DNA from: Microbacterium salitolerans | Lineage (GTDB): Bacteria; Actinomycetota; Actinomycetes; Actinomycetales; Microbacteriaceae | NCBI RefSeq assembly: GCF_019720895.1 | Contig: NZ_JAHKSH010000002.1 | Span: forward strand, 372,001 to 436,000 | Direction: 5' to 3' | Length of the DNA stretch: 64,000 bases | Shown: piece after piece, positions 52,392 through 62,564 of the stretch | Layout of the letters: the number at the start of each line of letters is the position of its first letter | How positions within the stretch are numbered: position 1 is the first letter of the stretch | Position numbers and translations under genes: made by a program | Notes under the pieces: model-generated | Seen by the model: the letters and a program-made list of their open reading frames with translations, nothing else | Database searches by the model: none | What the model was told of the DNA's origin: nothing

Positions 52392-52397
52392 TAGACT
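52392..52397 (+). promoter_or_regulatory. -10 box TAGACT of lepA
   Basis: TAGACT ends nine bases before the lepA ATG, pointing to a leaderless or nearly leaderless mRNA. The same TAGACTGG occurs before the HIT gene. Confidence 0.5.
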
Positions 52398-52406
52398 GGC
52401 CCGGAT

Positions 52407-54257
<1,851 letters not shown>

Positions 54258-54290
54258 CCTCCCTGTGGGGAGCACGGACGAGCGAGTGAG

Positions 54291-54941
54291 GTGAACGGCA
54301 TGCGCAGGGAGACGTTCCGCGACCAGACCGTCGACTATGCGGCGGTCGGCGCGTCTCAGGCAGCCGATCTGCTGCAGTATCCGCCGGACAGGAGCATCCC
54401 CGCCGTGGACTCCTGGCGGATCGGCAGCGGCGAAGAGCGCTTCCGCAAGGCGGCCGACGATCTGCTGACGTGGAGAGTGCTCACGGTCGCGGGCCTCGAG
54501 GTCTCCGATGTGCGTCCGTCGTCCGGGCCGTCGTACACGGGCGTGAGCTTCGACGCCGAGGGGCATCCCGTCGCGCCGTCGCGCAGCGAGGAGGACCAGC
54601 GCTACACGGAGGACGGGATCGCGTACGTGAGCGCCGGTGCGACAGCCCACGTTCACGGCCGCGCACGCGGGAAGAGGGCCGATGGCGACTATCGGGTCAT
54701 CTTCGTCGCCGAGGAGGAGCGCCGCGTGGCGTATGCGCTCGGCACCGTCGACGCGACGATCGTGAGCGGCGAGGTGCTGTTCTCGGTCGAGTGGCGTGAC
54801 GACGACGAGGTGTGGTTCGAGGTGCGCGCGTTCGACATCCCCGTGGGATGGTCCTACCGCACGTTCCGCAGCCGCGTGCGACGCCGACGACGCGCGCTCA
54901 ACAACGCGTACCTCCGCGCCATCTCTCCGCTCTTCGTCTGA
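54291..54941 (+). CDS. DUF1990 family protein
   Basis: A 216-residue soluble protein of the DUF1990 family (PF09348 by recognition of the pattern), whose function is not established. Family features are DYAAVGASQAADLLQYPPD, RSIPAVDSWRIGSGEERF, FRKAADDLLTWRV and GTVDATIVSGEVLFSVEW near the end. The start could be GTG 54291 or ATG 54300; the latter has GAGG nine bases upstream. Its stop overlaps the hemW ATG by one base (TGATG), so the two are coupled, and it sits 33 bases after lepA. The fold is lipid/ligand-binding-like by inference only. Confidence 0.85.
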   Translation: MNGMRRETFRDQTVDYAAVGASQAADLLQYPPDRSIPAVDSWRIGSGEERFRKAADDLLTWRVLTVAGLEVSDVRPSSGPSYTGVSFDAEGHPVAPSRSEEDQRYTEDGIAYVSAGATAHVHGRARGKRADGDYRVIFVAEEERRVAYALGTVDATIVSGEVLFSVEWRDDDEVWFEVRAFDIPVGWSYRTFRSRVRRRRRALNNAYLRAISPLFV

Positions 54942-56161
54942 TGGCGGGACCTCTGCCCGTCGGCGACCCCGCGCCGCCAGACGGACGTCTCCCCGGCCGG
55001 AATCGACCGGATCCACGCACGGACTTCGGGGTCTACCTACACGTGCCGTTCTGTCGCGTGCGCTGCGGATACTGCGACTTCAATACCTACACGGCCACTG
55101 AGCTGCGCGGTGCGCGACAGGACCAGTACGCTGACACGCTGCTGCAGGAGGTCGCGCTCGCCCGCGGTGTACTGGCCGACGCCGGGCCCCTGCGCGAAGC
55201 GCAGACGGTGTTCTTCGGCGGCGGCACGCCGACGCTGCTGCCGGCGGGCGACCTCGCGCGCATGCTCGACGGGGTGCGCGAGGCATTCGGCGTCGCTGAG
55301 GACGCCGAGGTGACGGTCGAGGCGAACCCGGACACGGTGACGGAGGCCGTCGTCGACGATCTGGCACGCGCCGGCGTGACGCGGCTGTCGATCGGCATGC
55401 AGTCGTCCGAGCCCCACGTTCTCCGCGCGCTCGATCGCACGCACACCCCCGAGAACGTGGGATCCGCGGTGCGTGCCGCCCAGGCCGCAGGCCTCGATGT
55501 GAGCCTCGATCTCATCTACGGGGCACCGGGGGAGCGCCTCGAGGACTGGCGCGCCTCGCTCGAGACGGCGATCTCGCACGAGCCTGATCACCTGTCGGCG
55601 TACGCGCTCATCATCGAGGACGGCACGAAGCTGGCGCGCCAGATCGCGCGCGGCGAGGTCCCGGCTCCCGACGACGATCTGCAGGCCGACATGTACGAGC
55701 TCGCCGACGATCTTCTCGCCAGCGCCGGATACGAGTGGTACGAGGTGTCGAACTGGGCGACGCGCGCGTCGCAGCGGTCTCGCCACAACCTCTCGTACTG
55801 GCGCGGGTTCGACTGGTGGGGGTTCGGCCCGGGCGCGCACAGTCACGTCGCCGGTCTCCGCTGGTGGAATGTCAAGCATCCCGCCGCCTACGCGCAGCGT
55901 CTCTCGCTCGGCGAGTCTCCGGCGGCGGGGCGCGAGACGCCCGACGGGGAGCAGCGGGCGCTTGAGCGCGTGCTGCTCGAGACCCGGATCCGCGAGGGCA
56001 TGGCCGTCGCCGATCTTCCGAGCGCTGCGGCGCGCATGGCGGTCGCCGGGCTCGTCGCGGAGGGGCTCGTCGACGGCGCCTCCGCCGTGAAGGGGCGCGT
56101 CGTCCTGACTCGGCGCGGTCGCCTGCTCGCTGACGCCGTGGTGCGCGCCCTCACGATCTGA
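54941..56161 (+). CDS. hemW: Radical SAM heme chaperone HemW
   Basis: Radical SAM protein once called oxygen-independent coproporphyrinogen oxidase-like; HemW is now known as a heme chaperone. The 406-residue product has the cluster motif CRVRCGYC (C38, C42, C45), GGGTPTLL and RLSIGMQSSEP. The fourth cysteine (CxxxCxxCxC) of true HemN is absent, as expected for HemW. The C-terminal HemN_C domain ends TRRGRLLADAVV. ATG at 54941 overlaps the DUF1990 stop by one base. hrcA follows 83 bases later, behind a CIRCE element. Confidence 0.94.
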   Translation: MAGPLPVGDPAPPDGRLPGRNRPDPRTDFGVYLHVPFCRVRCGYCDFNTYTATELRGARQDQYADTLLQEVALARGVLADAGPLREAQTVFFGGGTPTLLPAGDLARMLDGVREAFGVAEDAEVTVEANPDTVTEAVVDDLARAGVTRLSIGMQSSEPHVLRALDRTHTPENVGSAVRAAQAAGLDVSLDLIYGAPGERLEDWRASLETAISHEPDHLSAYALIIEDGTKLARQIARGEVPAPDDDLQADMYELADDLLASAGYEWYEVSNWATRASQRSRHNLSYWRGFDWWGFGPGAHSHVAGLRWWNVKHPAAYAQRLSLGESPAAGRETPDGEQRALERVLLETRIREGMAVADLPSAAARMAVAGLVAEGLVDGASAVKGRVVLTRRGRLLADAVVRALTI

Positions 56162-56196
56162 GTCGTCGCAGTCGGCAACCTCGCGAGGATGCCTTG

Positions 56197-56202
56197 TAGA
56201 AT
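56197..56202 (+). promoter_or_regulatory. -10 box TAGAAT of hrcA
   Basis: TAGAAT overlaps the first base of the CIRCE element, so HrcA binding would block RNA polymerase directly. The -35 is weak. Confidence 0.55.
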
Positions 56203-56228
56203 TGGCACTCGACGTCGATGAGTGCCAG
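56202..56228. promoter_or_regulatory. CIRCE operator of hrcA
   Basis: TTGGCACTC (56202-56210), a nine-base spacer and GAGTGCCAG (56220-56228) reproduce the CIRCE arrangement (TTAGCACTC-N9-GAGTGCTAA) at 8 of 9 arm pairs. It is placed just ahead of hrcA, showing autoregulation of the hrcA-dnaJ unit. Confidence 0.93.
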
Positions 56229-56244
56229 GACGAAGGGAGCGCAC

Positions 56245-57282
56245 ATGGTCACGGATCGCGGCCTGCAGGTGCTGCGCGCCATCGTGCAGGACTTCGTCGA
56301 CACGCGCGAGCCCGTCGGCAGTCGTTCGATCGTCGATCGCCACGCCTTCGGCGTCTCGGCCGCGACGATCCGCAACGACATGGCCATGCTCGAGGAGGAA
56401 GACCTCATCGCGCAGCCGCACACATCGTCCGGCCGGGTGCCGACCGACAAGGGCTATCGCGCCTTCGTCGATCACCTCGCCGATGTGCGGCCCCTGTCGT
56501 CCGCTCAGCGTTCCGCGATCTCATCGTTCCTGGCAGATCCCGCCGACCTCGATGATCTGCTGGCCCGAACCGTGCGGCTCCTGACGCAGCTCACGGGCCA
56601 GGTCGCCCTTGTGCAGTATCCGTCGTTCGCCCAGGCCACCGTGACGCACGTGCAGCTCGTCGCGCTCGATCCGCGTCGCGTGCTCGTCATCATCGTCACC
56701 GACACGGGGCGCGTCTCGCAGCGCATCACGCTTCTCCCGGCCGAGCTCGACGGGGAGGATCTCGAATCGGTCGGCGTGAGGCTCCAGCGACTCGTCCTCG
56801 GCGTCTCCGTGCGGGAGGCCGCAACGACGCTCGAGTCCGCGAAGCAGACGGCCGGCTCACCGCACACACCGCAGGAGCTGGCGCTGCACGCGATCGCGAA
56901 CGCTGTCTCCGAGGAGCTCGAGGAGTTCCGCCAGAACCGCCTCGTGATGGCGGGAGCGGCGACGCTCGCACGACGTGAGGACGATTTCCGCGGCAGCATC
57001 CATCCGCTTCTGGAGGCCATTGAGGAGCAGGTCACGCTGCTCCGCCTCCTCAGCGAGATGGGGGCCGACGAGAAGGGCTTCGCGACGAGCATCGGACGCG
57101 AGAACGCGGCCTTCGGACTCGGCGAGGCCTCGATCCTCGCGAGTGAGTACGATGCCGCCGTGGGCACCGCCAGAGTGGGCCTCATGGGCCCGACGCGCAT
57201 GGACTATCCCCGCAATCTCGCGGCGGCGCGGGCCGTGGCCCGTTACCTCACGCGAGTGCTCGAGGACGACGAGAGCCGCTGA
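56245..57282 (+). CDS. hrcA: Heat-inducible transcription repressor HrcA
   Basis: Repressor of class I heat-shock genes through CIRCE, stabilised by GroEL. The 345-residue product has the N-terminal winged helix TDRGLQVLRAIVQDFVDTRE and PVGSRSIVDRHAFGVSAATI, and the usual TSSGRVPTDKGYRAFVDHL. ATG at 56245 has GGGAG five bases upstream, while the frame's first ATG, 56218, lies inside CIRCE; MVTDRGLQV is the conserved start. It is followed by dnaJ after a 75-base gap containing a 9-bp hairpin. Confidence 0.95.
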   Translation: MVTDRGLQVLRAIVQDFVDTREPVGSRSIVDRHAFGVSAATIRNDMAMLEEEDLIAQPHTSSGRVPTDKGYRAFVDHLADVRPLSSAQRSAISSFLADPADLDDLLARTVRLLTQLTGQVALVQYPSFAQATVTHVQLVALDPRRVLVIIVTDTGRVSQRITLLPAELDGEDLESVGVRLQRLVLGVSVREAATTLESAKQTAGSPHTPQELALHAIANAVSEELEEFRQNRLVMAGAATLARREDDFRGSIHPLLEAIEEQVTLLRLLSEMGADEKGFATSIGRENAAFGLGEASILASEYDAAVGTARVGLMGPTRMDYPRNLAAARAVARYLTRVLEDDESR

Positions 57283-57301
57283 CGCGGCGCATACGACACG
57301 A

Positions 57302-57322
57302 GCTCCGGCCGCCGGCCGGAGC
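57302..57322. other. Perfect hairpin in the hrcA-dnaJ gap
   Basis: GCTCCGGCC (57302-57310) and GGCCGGAGC (57314-57322) pair perfectly around GCC, 20 bases after hrcA. It may partly terminate or stabilise RNA between a repressor and a chaperone gene. Confidence 0.5.
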
Positions 57323-57357
57323 ACACGCGACACGCGGGGGACCGCGGAAGGACGACT

Positions 57358-58470
57358 GTGGCAGACCACTACGAAGTACTGGGCGTCTCGCGCGAGGCGA
57401 GCGACGACGAGATCAAGAAGGCGTACCGCAAACTGGCGCGCAGGCTGCATCCCGACGTGAACCCGAGCGCGGAGGCCGCCGAGGAGTTCAAGAACGTCAC
57501 GCACGCCTACGAGGTTCTGAGCGATGCCGAGCAGCGACGCCGCTACGACATGGGCGGCGACCAGGGCGGCTTCGGCGGGGGCGGCTTCGGCGGGTTCGGC
57601 GACGTCTTCGAGGCGTTCTTCGGATCCGCAGGCGGCGGATCCCGTGCAGGTCGTCCACGGTCGCGTCGCGAGCGCGGGCAGGACGCGCTCGTGCGGCTGT
57701 CGCTCGAACTCGGCGACGTCGTCTTCGGCACGCACCGCGAGGTCGAGATCGACACGGCCGTGCTGTGCGAGACGTGCCAGGGATCCTGCTGTCAGGAGGG
57801 CACCGAGCCGCAGCGCTGCGACATCTGCGGCGGATCCGGTCATGTCCAGCGCCAGGTGCGCAGCCTGCTCGGGAACGTCGTCACCCAGCAGCCGTGCGGA
57901 TCCTGCCAGGGCTACGGGACGACGATCCCGCACCCCTGCACGGCGTGCCACGGCCAGGGCCGTGTGCGCTCGCGCCGGTCTGTCGGCCTCGACATTCCTG
58001 CGGGCGTCGAGACCGGTCTGCGACTTCAGCTGCCCGGCTCCGGCGAGGTCGGCCCCGCGGGCGGCCCGAACGGCGACCTGTACGTCGAGATCCACGTCGA
58101 GCCCCATCCGGTCTTCAGTCGCGAGGGCGACGATCTGCTCGCCGCGCTCGAGGTGTCGATGACCGATGCGATCCTCGGCACGACCACGGCGATCGAAGGT
58201 CTCGACGGCACGGTCGATCTGGAGGTGCGCCCCGGCGTGCAGTCGGGTGACGTGCTGAAGATCGCCGACCGCGGTGTGACGGGTCTGCGTTCCTCGAAGC
58301 GCGGAGATCTGAAGGTGGCGGTGCAGGTCGTGACCCCGACGAAGGTCGACGGCAAGACCCGCCAGCTCGTCGAGGAGCTGGCGAAGCGCACGAAGGCGCC
58401 GGGACCGCGCCTGGCCGAGCACCAGCAGGGCTTGTTCTCCAAGCTCCGCGACAGGTTCCGAGGGGCCTGA
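57358..58470 (+). CDS. dnaJ: Molecular chaperone DnaJ (type I, DnaJ2)
   Basis: Hsp40 co-chaperone of DnaK. The 370-residue product has the J domain with HPD at 31-33 (ARRLHPDVN), a short G/F linker ([19 protein letters not shown]) and a zinc domain with four CxxCxGxG-type motifs: [24 protein letters not shown] and CTACHGQG. The first motif ends in Cys instead of Gly, an odd variant. The start is GTG 57358 ([10 protein letters not shown]) after AAGGA. It lies downstream of hrcA, the DnaJ2 position typical of Actinobacteria. rsmE follows after seven bases. Confidence 0.95.
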   Translation: MADHYEVLGVSREASDDEIKKAYRKLARRLHPDVNPSAEAAEEFKNVTHAYEVLSDAEQRRRYDMGGDQGGFGGGGFGGFGDVFEAFFGSAGGGSRAGRPRSRRERGQDALVRLSLELGDVVFGTHREVEIDTAVLCETCQGSCCQEGTEPQRCDICGGSGHVQRQVRSLLGNVVTQQPCGSCQGYGTTIPHPCTACHGQGRVRSRRSVGLDIPAGVETGLRLQLPGSGEVGPAGGPNGDLYVEIHVEPHPVFSREGDDLLAALEVSMTDAILGTTTAIEGLDGTVDLEVRPGVQSGDVLKIADRGVTGLRSSKRGDLKVAVQVVTPTKVDGKTRQLVEELAKRTKAPGPRLAEHQQGLFSKLRDRFRGA

Positions 58471-58477
58471 GCTGTCG

Positions 58478-59209
58478 ATGGCGCTCCACTTCGTCGACGA
58501 GGGCGCGTCCGGTGCGCAGCCGGGCGCCGTCTTCGCGCTCACCGGATCCGAGGCGCACCATGCGGCCGCGGTGCGGCGCGTGCGCGTCGGGGAGGCCGTC
58601 ACGATCACCGACGGCGCCGGCACCTGGCTGACGGGCGAGACGACCGCCGTTGAGAAGGCGCGGGTCGAGGTGCGCGTCATCGCGCGGGACACGCACGCGG
58701 AGCCGGTTCCGCGGGTGCTGCTGGCGCAGGCCCTCGCGAAGGGCGATCGCGACGAGCTCGCCGTGCAGGCGGCCACGGAGATGGGCATCGACGGCATCAT
58801 CCCGTGGCAGGCGCAGCGCAGCGTGTCGCGCTGGCAGGGGCCGAAGGCCGAGAAGGGGCGCGCGCGCTGGGCGACGATCGTGCGCGAGGCGGCCAAGCAG
58901 GCGCATCGCGCATGGATCCCGGAGGTCGAGGAGGTCGTGGCGACGCGGGAGCTCGTGCAGCGGGCGGCCGATGTCCGCGTGCTCGTGCTCGATCCGTGGG
59001 CGGATCGGCGAGTGACGGCACTCGAGGTGGCGGACGGCCGGGATGTCCTTCTCGTGGTCGGGCCCGAGGGCGGGATCGCGCCCGAGGAGCTCCAGGCGCT
59101 CGAAGGCGCGGGGGCCGAGCGGGTGCGCCTGGGTGACAGCGTCCTGCGCACGTCCACGGCGGGCCCCGCGGCCCTCGCGATCATCAACGGCCGACTCGGC
59201 CGTTGGTGA
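58478..59209 (+). CDS. rsmE: 16S rRNA m3U1498 methyltransferase RsmE
   Basis: SPOUT methyltransferase for U1498 of 16S rRNA. The 243-residue product has the PUA-like N-terminal part (HAAAVRRVRVGEAVTITDGA) and the knotted C-terminal domain with ALAKGDRDELAVQAATEMG and RSVSRW. The SAM loop is LLVVGPEGGIAPEE followed by RLGDSVLRTSTAGPAALAII. ATG at 58478 is seven bases after dnaJ, and the operon hrcA-dnaJ-rsmE is common in Actinobacteria. The next gene (HIT) has its own -10 box. Confidence 0.95.
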   Translation: MALHFVDEGASGAQPGAVFALTGSEAHHAAAVRRVRVGEAVTITDGAGTWLTGETTAVEKARVEVRVIARDTHAEPVPRVLLAQALAKGDRDELAVQAATEMGIDGIIPWQAQRSVSRWQGPKAEKGRARWATIVREAAKQAHRAWIPEVEEVVATRELVQRAADVRVLVLDPWADRRVTALEVADGRDVLLVVGPEGGIAPEELQALEGAGAERVRLGDSVLRTSTAGPAALAIINGRLGRW

Positions 59210-59224
59210 CGGCGCCCCGCACCG

Positions 59225-59230
59225 TAGACT
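59225..59230 (+). promoter_or_regulatory. -10 box TAGACT of the HIT gene
   Basis: TAGACT ends eight bases before the ATG at 59239, as in leaderless transcripts. It matches the lepA and tRNA-Gly boxes exactly and gives the HIT-phoH-ybeY-corC-era unit its own promoter. Confidence 0.5.
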
Positions 59231-59238
59231 GGGCGATC

Positions 59239-59586
59239 ATGAGCGAGCCCACCGTCTTCACGCGCATCCTCAACGGCGAGATCCCCGGCGACATCGTCGC
59301 CGAGACCGACCGCGTCTTCGCGATCACCGACATCAACCCGCAGGCACGCGTCCACGTGCTGGTGATCCCGAAGACGCAGGAGTACCGCGACGTCGCCGAG
59401 CTCGCGGCAGGGGATCCCACCCTGCTCGCCGAGCTGGTCGAGGTCGCGAAGAGCGTCGCCGCCGACACAGCGGGCGGCGAGTTCCGACTGATCTTCAACA
59501 CGGGAGCGGGCGCCGGCCAGACGGTGTTCCATGTGCATGCGCACGTTCTCGCGGGCGACCTGGAGGAGAAGAGCCTCATTGACTGA
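59239..59586 (+). CDS. HIT family nucleotide-binding protein
   Basis: Small hydrolase of the histidine triad family (Hint-like), acting on purine phosphoramidates in known members. The 115-residue product has FTRILNGEIPGDIVAETDRV and the triad H98-V-H100-A-H102 near the C-terminus (VFHVHAHVLAGD). ATG at 59239 is used: 36 upstream in-frame bases have no conservation, and the -10 box fits. The stop overlaps the phoH start region by eight bases. It heads a co-directional run with phoH, ybeY, corC and era, an arrangement common in Actinobacteria. Confidence 0.94.
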   Translation: MSEPTVFTRILNGEIPGDIVAETDRVFAITDINPQARVHVLVIPKTQEYRDVAELAAGDPTLLAELVEVAKSVAADTAGGEFRLIFNTGAGAGQTVFHVHAHVLAGDLEEKSLID

Positions 59587-60646
59587 CGACGCTCCGACCA
59601 CTCTCACGATCCACGCCGACGGCGTGGCGATGGTGCAGCTGCTCGGCCCGCAGGACAAGCTCCTGCGCATGGTCGAGAAGGAGCACCCCGATGTCGACGT
59701 GCACGTGCGCGGCAACGAGATCACGCTCACCGGAGACGAGCAGGCGGTCGCCGCGGCGAAGTCGCTCGTCGACGAGCTGCTCCAGATGACCAAGGACGGC
59801 CACTCGATCGCGCCCGCCGATGTCACGAGCTCGAACCGCGTGATCCAGCAGACCGGCGATCGCCCGAGCGACGTGCTGGGTGAGCCGATCCTGTCGGCCC
59901 GCGGCAAGGTGATCCGCCCGAAGACGATGGGGCAGCGCGACTACGTCGACGCGATGGATCTGAATACGATCGTCTTCGGCATCGGTCCCGCGGGAACAGG
60001 CAAGACCTATCTCGCGATGGCGAAGGCCGTGCAGGCGCTGCAGCGCCGCGAGGTCAGTCGCATCATCCTCACGCGTCCCGCGGTCGAGGCGGGGGAGCGG
60101 CTCGGCTACCTCCCCGGCTCGCTCACCGACAAGATCGACCCGTATCTGCGGCCGCTCTACGACGCGCTCAACGAGATGATGGATCCCGAGCTCGTGCCCA
60201 AGCTCATGGCGACGGGCACGATCGAGGTCGCACCGCTCGCCTATATGCGCGGGCGCACGCTCAACGACTCGTTCGTCGTGCTCGACGAAGCGCAGAACAC
60301 GACACCCGAGCAGATGAAGATGTTCCTCACGCGTCTCGGCTTCGGCACGAGGATGGTCGTCACCGGCGACATCACCCAGGTCGACCTGCCGGGGGGAACG
60401 AGCGGTCTCCGCGTCGTGAATCGGATCCTCTCCGACGTGGAGGACATCCACTTCTCGCAGCTCACGAGCGACGACGTCGTTCGCCATACGCTCGTTGGCC
60501 GCATCGTCGATGCCTACAGCGCCTATGACGAGAAGCGCACGGCGCGCCGCGCGGAGCTCGACGAGGCGCGCGACTTCGCGAACCGTGCCGAGCGGCGCCG
60601 CGGCATGACGCCGCGTGACCGGACACAGAAGCGAGGCCGACAGTGA
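59579..60646 (+). CDS. phoH: PhoH-like ATPase
   Basis: P-loop ATPase of the PhoH family; the role is uncertain, and in many bacteria it is linked to RNA metabolism. The 355-residue product has an N-terminal KH-like part (GPQDKLLRMVEKEHPDVDVH) and the PhoH core with Walker A GPAGTGKT near residue 136, LTRPAVEAGERLGYLPGSL and Walker B FVVLDEAQNTTPEQ, and ends in a basic tail. No ATG lies near: TTG at 59579 (MTDDAPTTL) is used, with GGAGGAG about ten bases upstream and an eight-base overlap with the HIT stop. ybeY starts four bases before its end. Confidence 0.93.
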   Translation: MTDDAPTTLTIHADGVAMVQLLGPQDKLLRMVEKEHPDVDVHVRGNEITLTGDEQAVAAAKSLVDELLQMTKDGHSIAPADVTSSNRVIQQTGDRPSDVLGEPILSARGKVIRPKTMGQRDYVDAMDLNTIVFGIGPAGTGKTYLAMAKAVQALQRREVSRIILTRPAVEAGERLGYLPGSLTDKIDPYLRPLYDALNEMMDPELVPKLMATGTIEVAPLAYMRGRTLNDSFVVLDEAQNTTPEQMKMFLTRLGFGTRMVVTGDITQVDLPGGTSGLRVVNRILSDVEDIHFSQLTSDDVVRHTLVGRIVDAYSAYDEKRTARRAELDEARDFANRAERRRGMTPRDRTQKRGRQ

Positions 60647-61110
60647 TCGACATCAACAACGAGTCCGGACTCGCTCTCGACGAGGACATGCTGCTGCGAC
60701 TCGTGCAGCACGATCTCGCGACCCTGCACGTCAGTCCCGACGCCGAGCTCGCCATCGTCATGGTCGACGAGGGAGCGATGGAGCAGCTGCATGTGCAGTG
60801 GATGGACGAACCCGGTCCCACGGACGTCCTCAGCTTCCCCATGGACGAGCTGCGTCCCGGATCCGCCGACCTGCCGACGCCTCCCGGACTGCTCGGCGAC
60901 ATCGTCGTGTGTCCGCAGGTCGCGGAGGCGCAGGCCGAGACGGCGGGTCACTCCCTCATGGACGAGATGTGCCTCCTGACGACGCACGGGCTGCTGCATC
61001 TGCTCGGGTACGACCATGCGGTGCCCGATGAGGAGCGACGCATGTTCGGCCTGCAGCGTGAGCTGCTCAGCTCGTTCGCCGCTGCCGAGAGGCGGCGGCG
61101 CCGCGCATGA
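60643..61110 (+). CDS. ybeY: Endoribonuclease YbeY
   Basis: Zinc-dependent single-strand RNA endonuclease involved in 16S rRNA 3' maturation and ribosome quality control. The 155-residue product has the metal motif HGLLHLLGYDH with H115, H119 and H125, and the preceding PTDVLSFPMDEL signature. The start is GTG at 60643, overlapping the phoH stop by four bases (GTGA), and the stop overlaps corC by four (ATGA). PhoH and YbeY coupling is conserved widely and suggests joint action on RNA. Confidence 0.96.
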   Translation: MIDINNESGLALDEDMLLRLVQHDLATLHVSPDAELAIVMVDEGAMEQLHVQWMDEPGPTDVLSFPMDELRPGSADLPTPPGLLGDIVVCPQVAEAQAETAGHSLMDEMCLLTTHGLLHLLGYDHAVPDEERRMFGLQRELLSSFAAAERRRRRA

Positions 61111-62564
61111 TCGAAGCGCTGCTCATCGTCGGAGCCGTTCTGCTCGTCGCCGTGGCGGGGTTCATGACGGCTCTCGACTCCGCACTGGCGGTGACCTCGA
61201 CCGGCGATCTCGTCGAGATGGCGACCGAGGGCCGCAGCACGCGCGCGCTCGCGCATCTCGCGAACGATCGTGAGGCGCACGACAACGCGATCACGCTCGT
61301 GCGGGTGATGGGCGAGGTCGGCGCCGTCGTCATGCTGTCGAGCGCGTTCGCGATGATCTTCCAGAGCGAGCTGTGGGGCACGCTCGCCTCGGCCGCGATC
61401 ATCGCCGGCGTCATCTACGTCGTCGTCGCGTCCGCACCCACGACCGTCGGCCGTCGTCACGCCCGCGGGATCCTCACCTTCGGCGCTCCGACGATCCACG
61501 CCGCGCGCATCGTGCTGTCCCCGATCGCCCAGCCTCTCGCCTGGGCGAGTGCTCGGGTGATCCCCGGCGCCCGTCGCCGTGGGTTCGAATCCGAGGAGCA
61601 GCTGCTGTCGATCGTCGACGAGGCGGCCTCGCATGCGCTCATCGAGGACGACGACCGCGAGCTCATCCACTCGGTGTTCGACTTCACGGATCAGATCGTG
61701 CGCGCGCTGATGGTGCCGCGCACCGAGATGGTGACGGTCGACGCCCATGTCACGAGCGCGGTCGCCATGGACGAGTTCCTCTCGAGCGGCCTCTCGCGGC
61801 TGCCGGTCGTCGACGGCGACGTCGACAACGTGGTGGGCGTGCTCTATCTCAAGGACCTCGTGCAGCACGCGTTCCGCGATACGCCGGGCTGGCGCACCTC
61901 GCCCGTGCGGGCATTCGCTCGCCCCGCGGTCTTCGTGCCGGAGCAGATGCGCGCCGAGACGCTCCTGCAGCAGATGAAGGCCGACCAGGTGCACGTGTGC
62001 CTCGTCGTCGACGAATACGGCGGAATCGCGGGTCTCGTCACCCTCGAGGACATCCTCGAGGAGCTCGTCGGCGAGATCACCGACGAGTACGACTCCCGCT
62101 CGAGCGAGGTCGTGGAGCTTCCCGACGGCAGCTACCGCGTCAGCTCCGGTCTCGCACTCGACGAGGTCGGCGACCTGTTCGGCATCGACATCGATGACGA
62201 GGACGTCGACTCGATCGGCGGCCTCATGTCGAAGACGCTGGGTCACATGCCCCACCCGGGCGAGCAGGCGGAGATCGCGGGGCTGATCCTCACGGGCGGC
62301 ACCTCCCGAGGTCGGGGCCGCGGCATCGCGACGGTGTTCGTCGATCGCACGGAGGCCCTCCGCACGGTGGGCGAGGTGCTGGGGCGAGGCCCCCAGACGG
62401 GCGATACCCGCATCCCGACCCCCGAGGAGATCGAGCGCGCCTCTGAAGGCGAGCCGCTCACCACCCAGACCGGCGGGATCCGTGTGATCGCGTCGCAGCC
62501 CTTCGGATCCGCGAATCGGCGGAGTCCCCACAGAAACAGCAGGAGGGGTGGCCAGGATGACTGA
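61107..62564 (+). CDS. CNNM/CorC-type membrane protein with CBS pair (hemolysin C family)
   Basis: Membrane protein of the DUF21/CNNM family, associated with magnesium or cobalt handling. The 485-residue product has an N-terminal DUF21 region with three or four hydrophobic segments (AAIIAGVIYVVVASAPTTVG), then two CBS domains (RALMVPRTEMVTVDAHVTSA to CLVVDEYGGIAGLVTLEDIL) and the CorC_HlyC domain near residues 335-430. A low-complexity basic tail of 60 residues follows. ATG at 61107 is coupled to ybeY. The 3' end overlaps era by eight bases. Transport direction is not known. Confidence 0.93.
   Translation: MIEALLIVGAVLLVAVAGFMTALDSALAVTSTGDLVEMATEGRSTRALAHLANDREAHDNAITLVRVMGEVGAVVMLSSAFAMIFQSELWGTLASAAIIAGVIYVVVASAPTTVGRRHARGILTFGAPTIHAARIVLSPIAQPLAWASARVIPGARRRGFESEEQLLSIVDEAASHALIEDDDRELIHSVFDFTDQIVRALMVPRTEMVTVDAHVTSAVAMDEFLSSGLSRLPVVDGDVDNVVGVLYLKDLVQHAFRDTPGWRTSPVRAFARPAVFVPEQMRAETLLQQMKADQVHVCLVVDEYGGIAGLVTLEDILEELVGEITDEYDSRSSEVVELPDGSYRVSSGLALDEVGDLFGIDIDDEDVDSIGGLMSKTLGHMPHPGEQAEIAGLILTGGTSRGRGRGIATVFVDRTEALRTVGEVLGRGPQTGDTRIPTPEEIERASEGEPLTTQTGGIRVIASQPFGSANRRSPHRNSRRGGQDD

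Larger units (their letters stand above)
52097..52406. other. Divergent intergenic region oppB / lepA
   Basis: About 310 bases without a credible gene; the frames present are arginine-rich shadows. It holds the oppB promoter region on the left, a perfect 20-bp palindrome at 52186-52205, a CACAG/CTGTG inverted repeat just before it (52177-52188), and the lepA -10 box at the right edge. Confidence 0.6.

Noticed and set aside
56857-59907. A 1016-codon minus-strand reading frame opposite hrcA-dnaJ-rsmE-HIT
   Set aside because: It crosses four well-supported genes and has low-complexity shadow composition typical of high-GC DNA.
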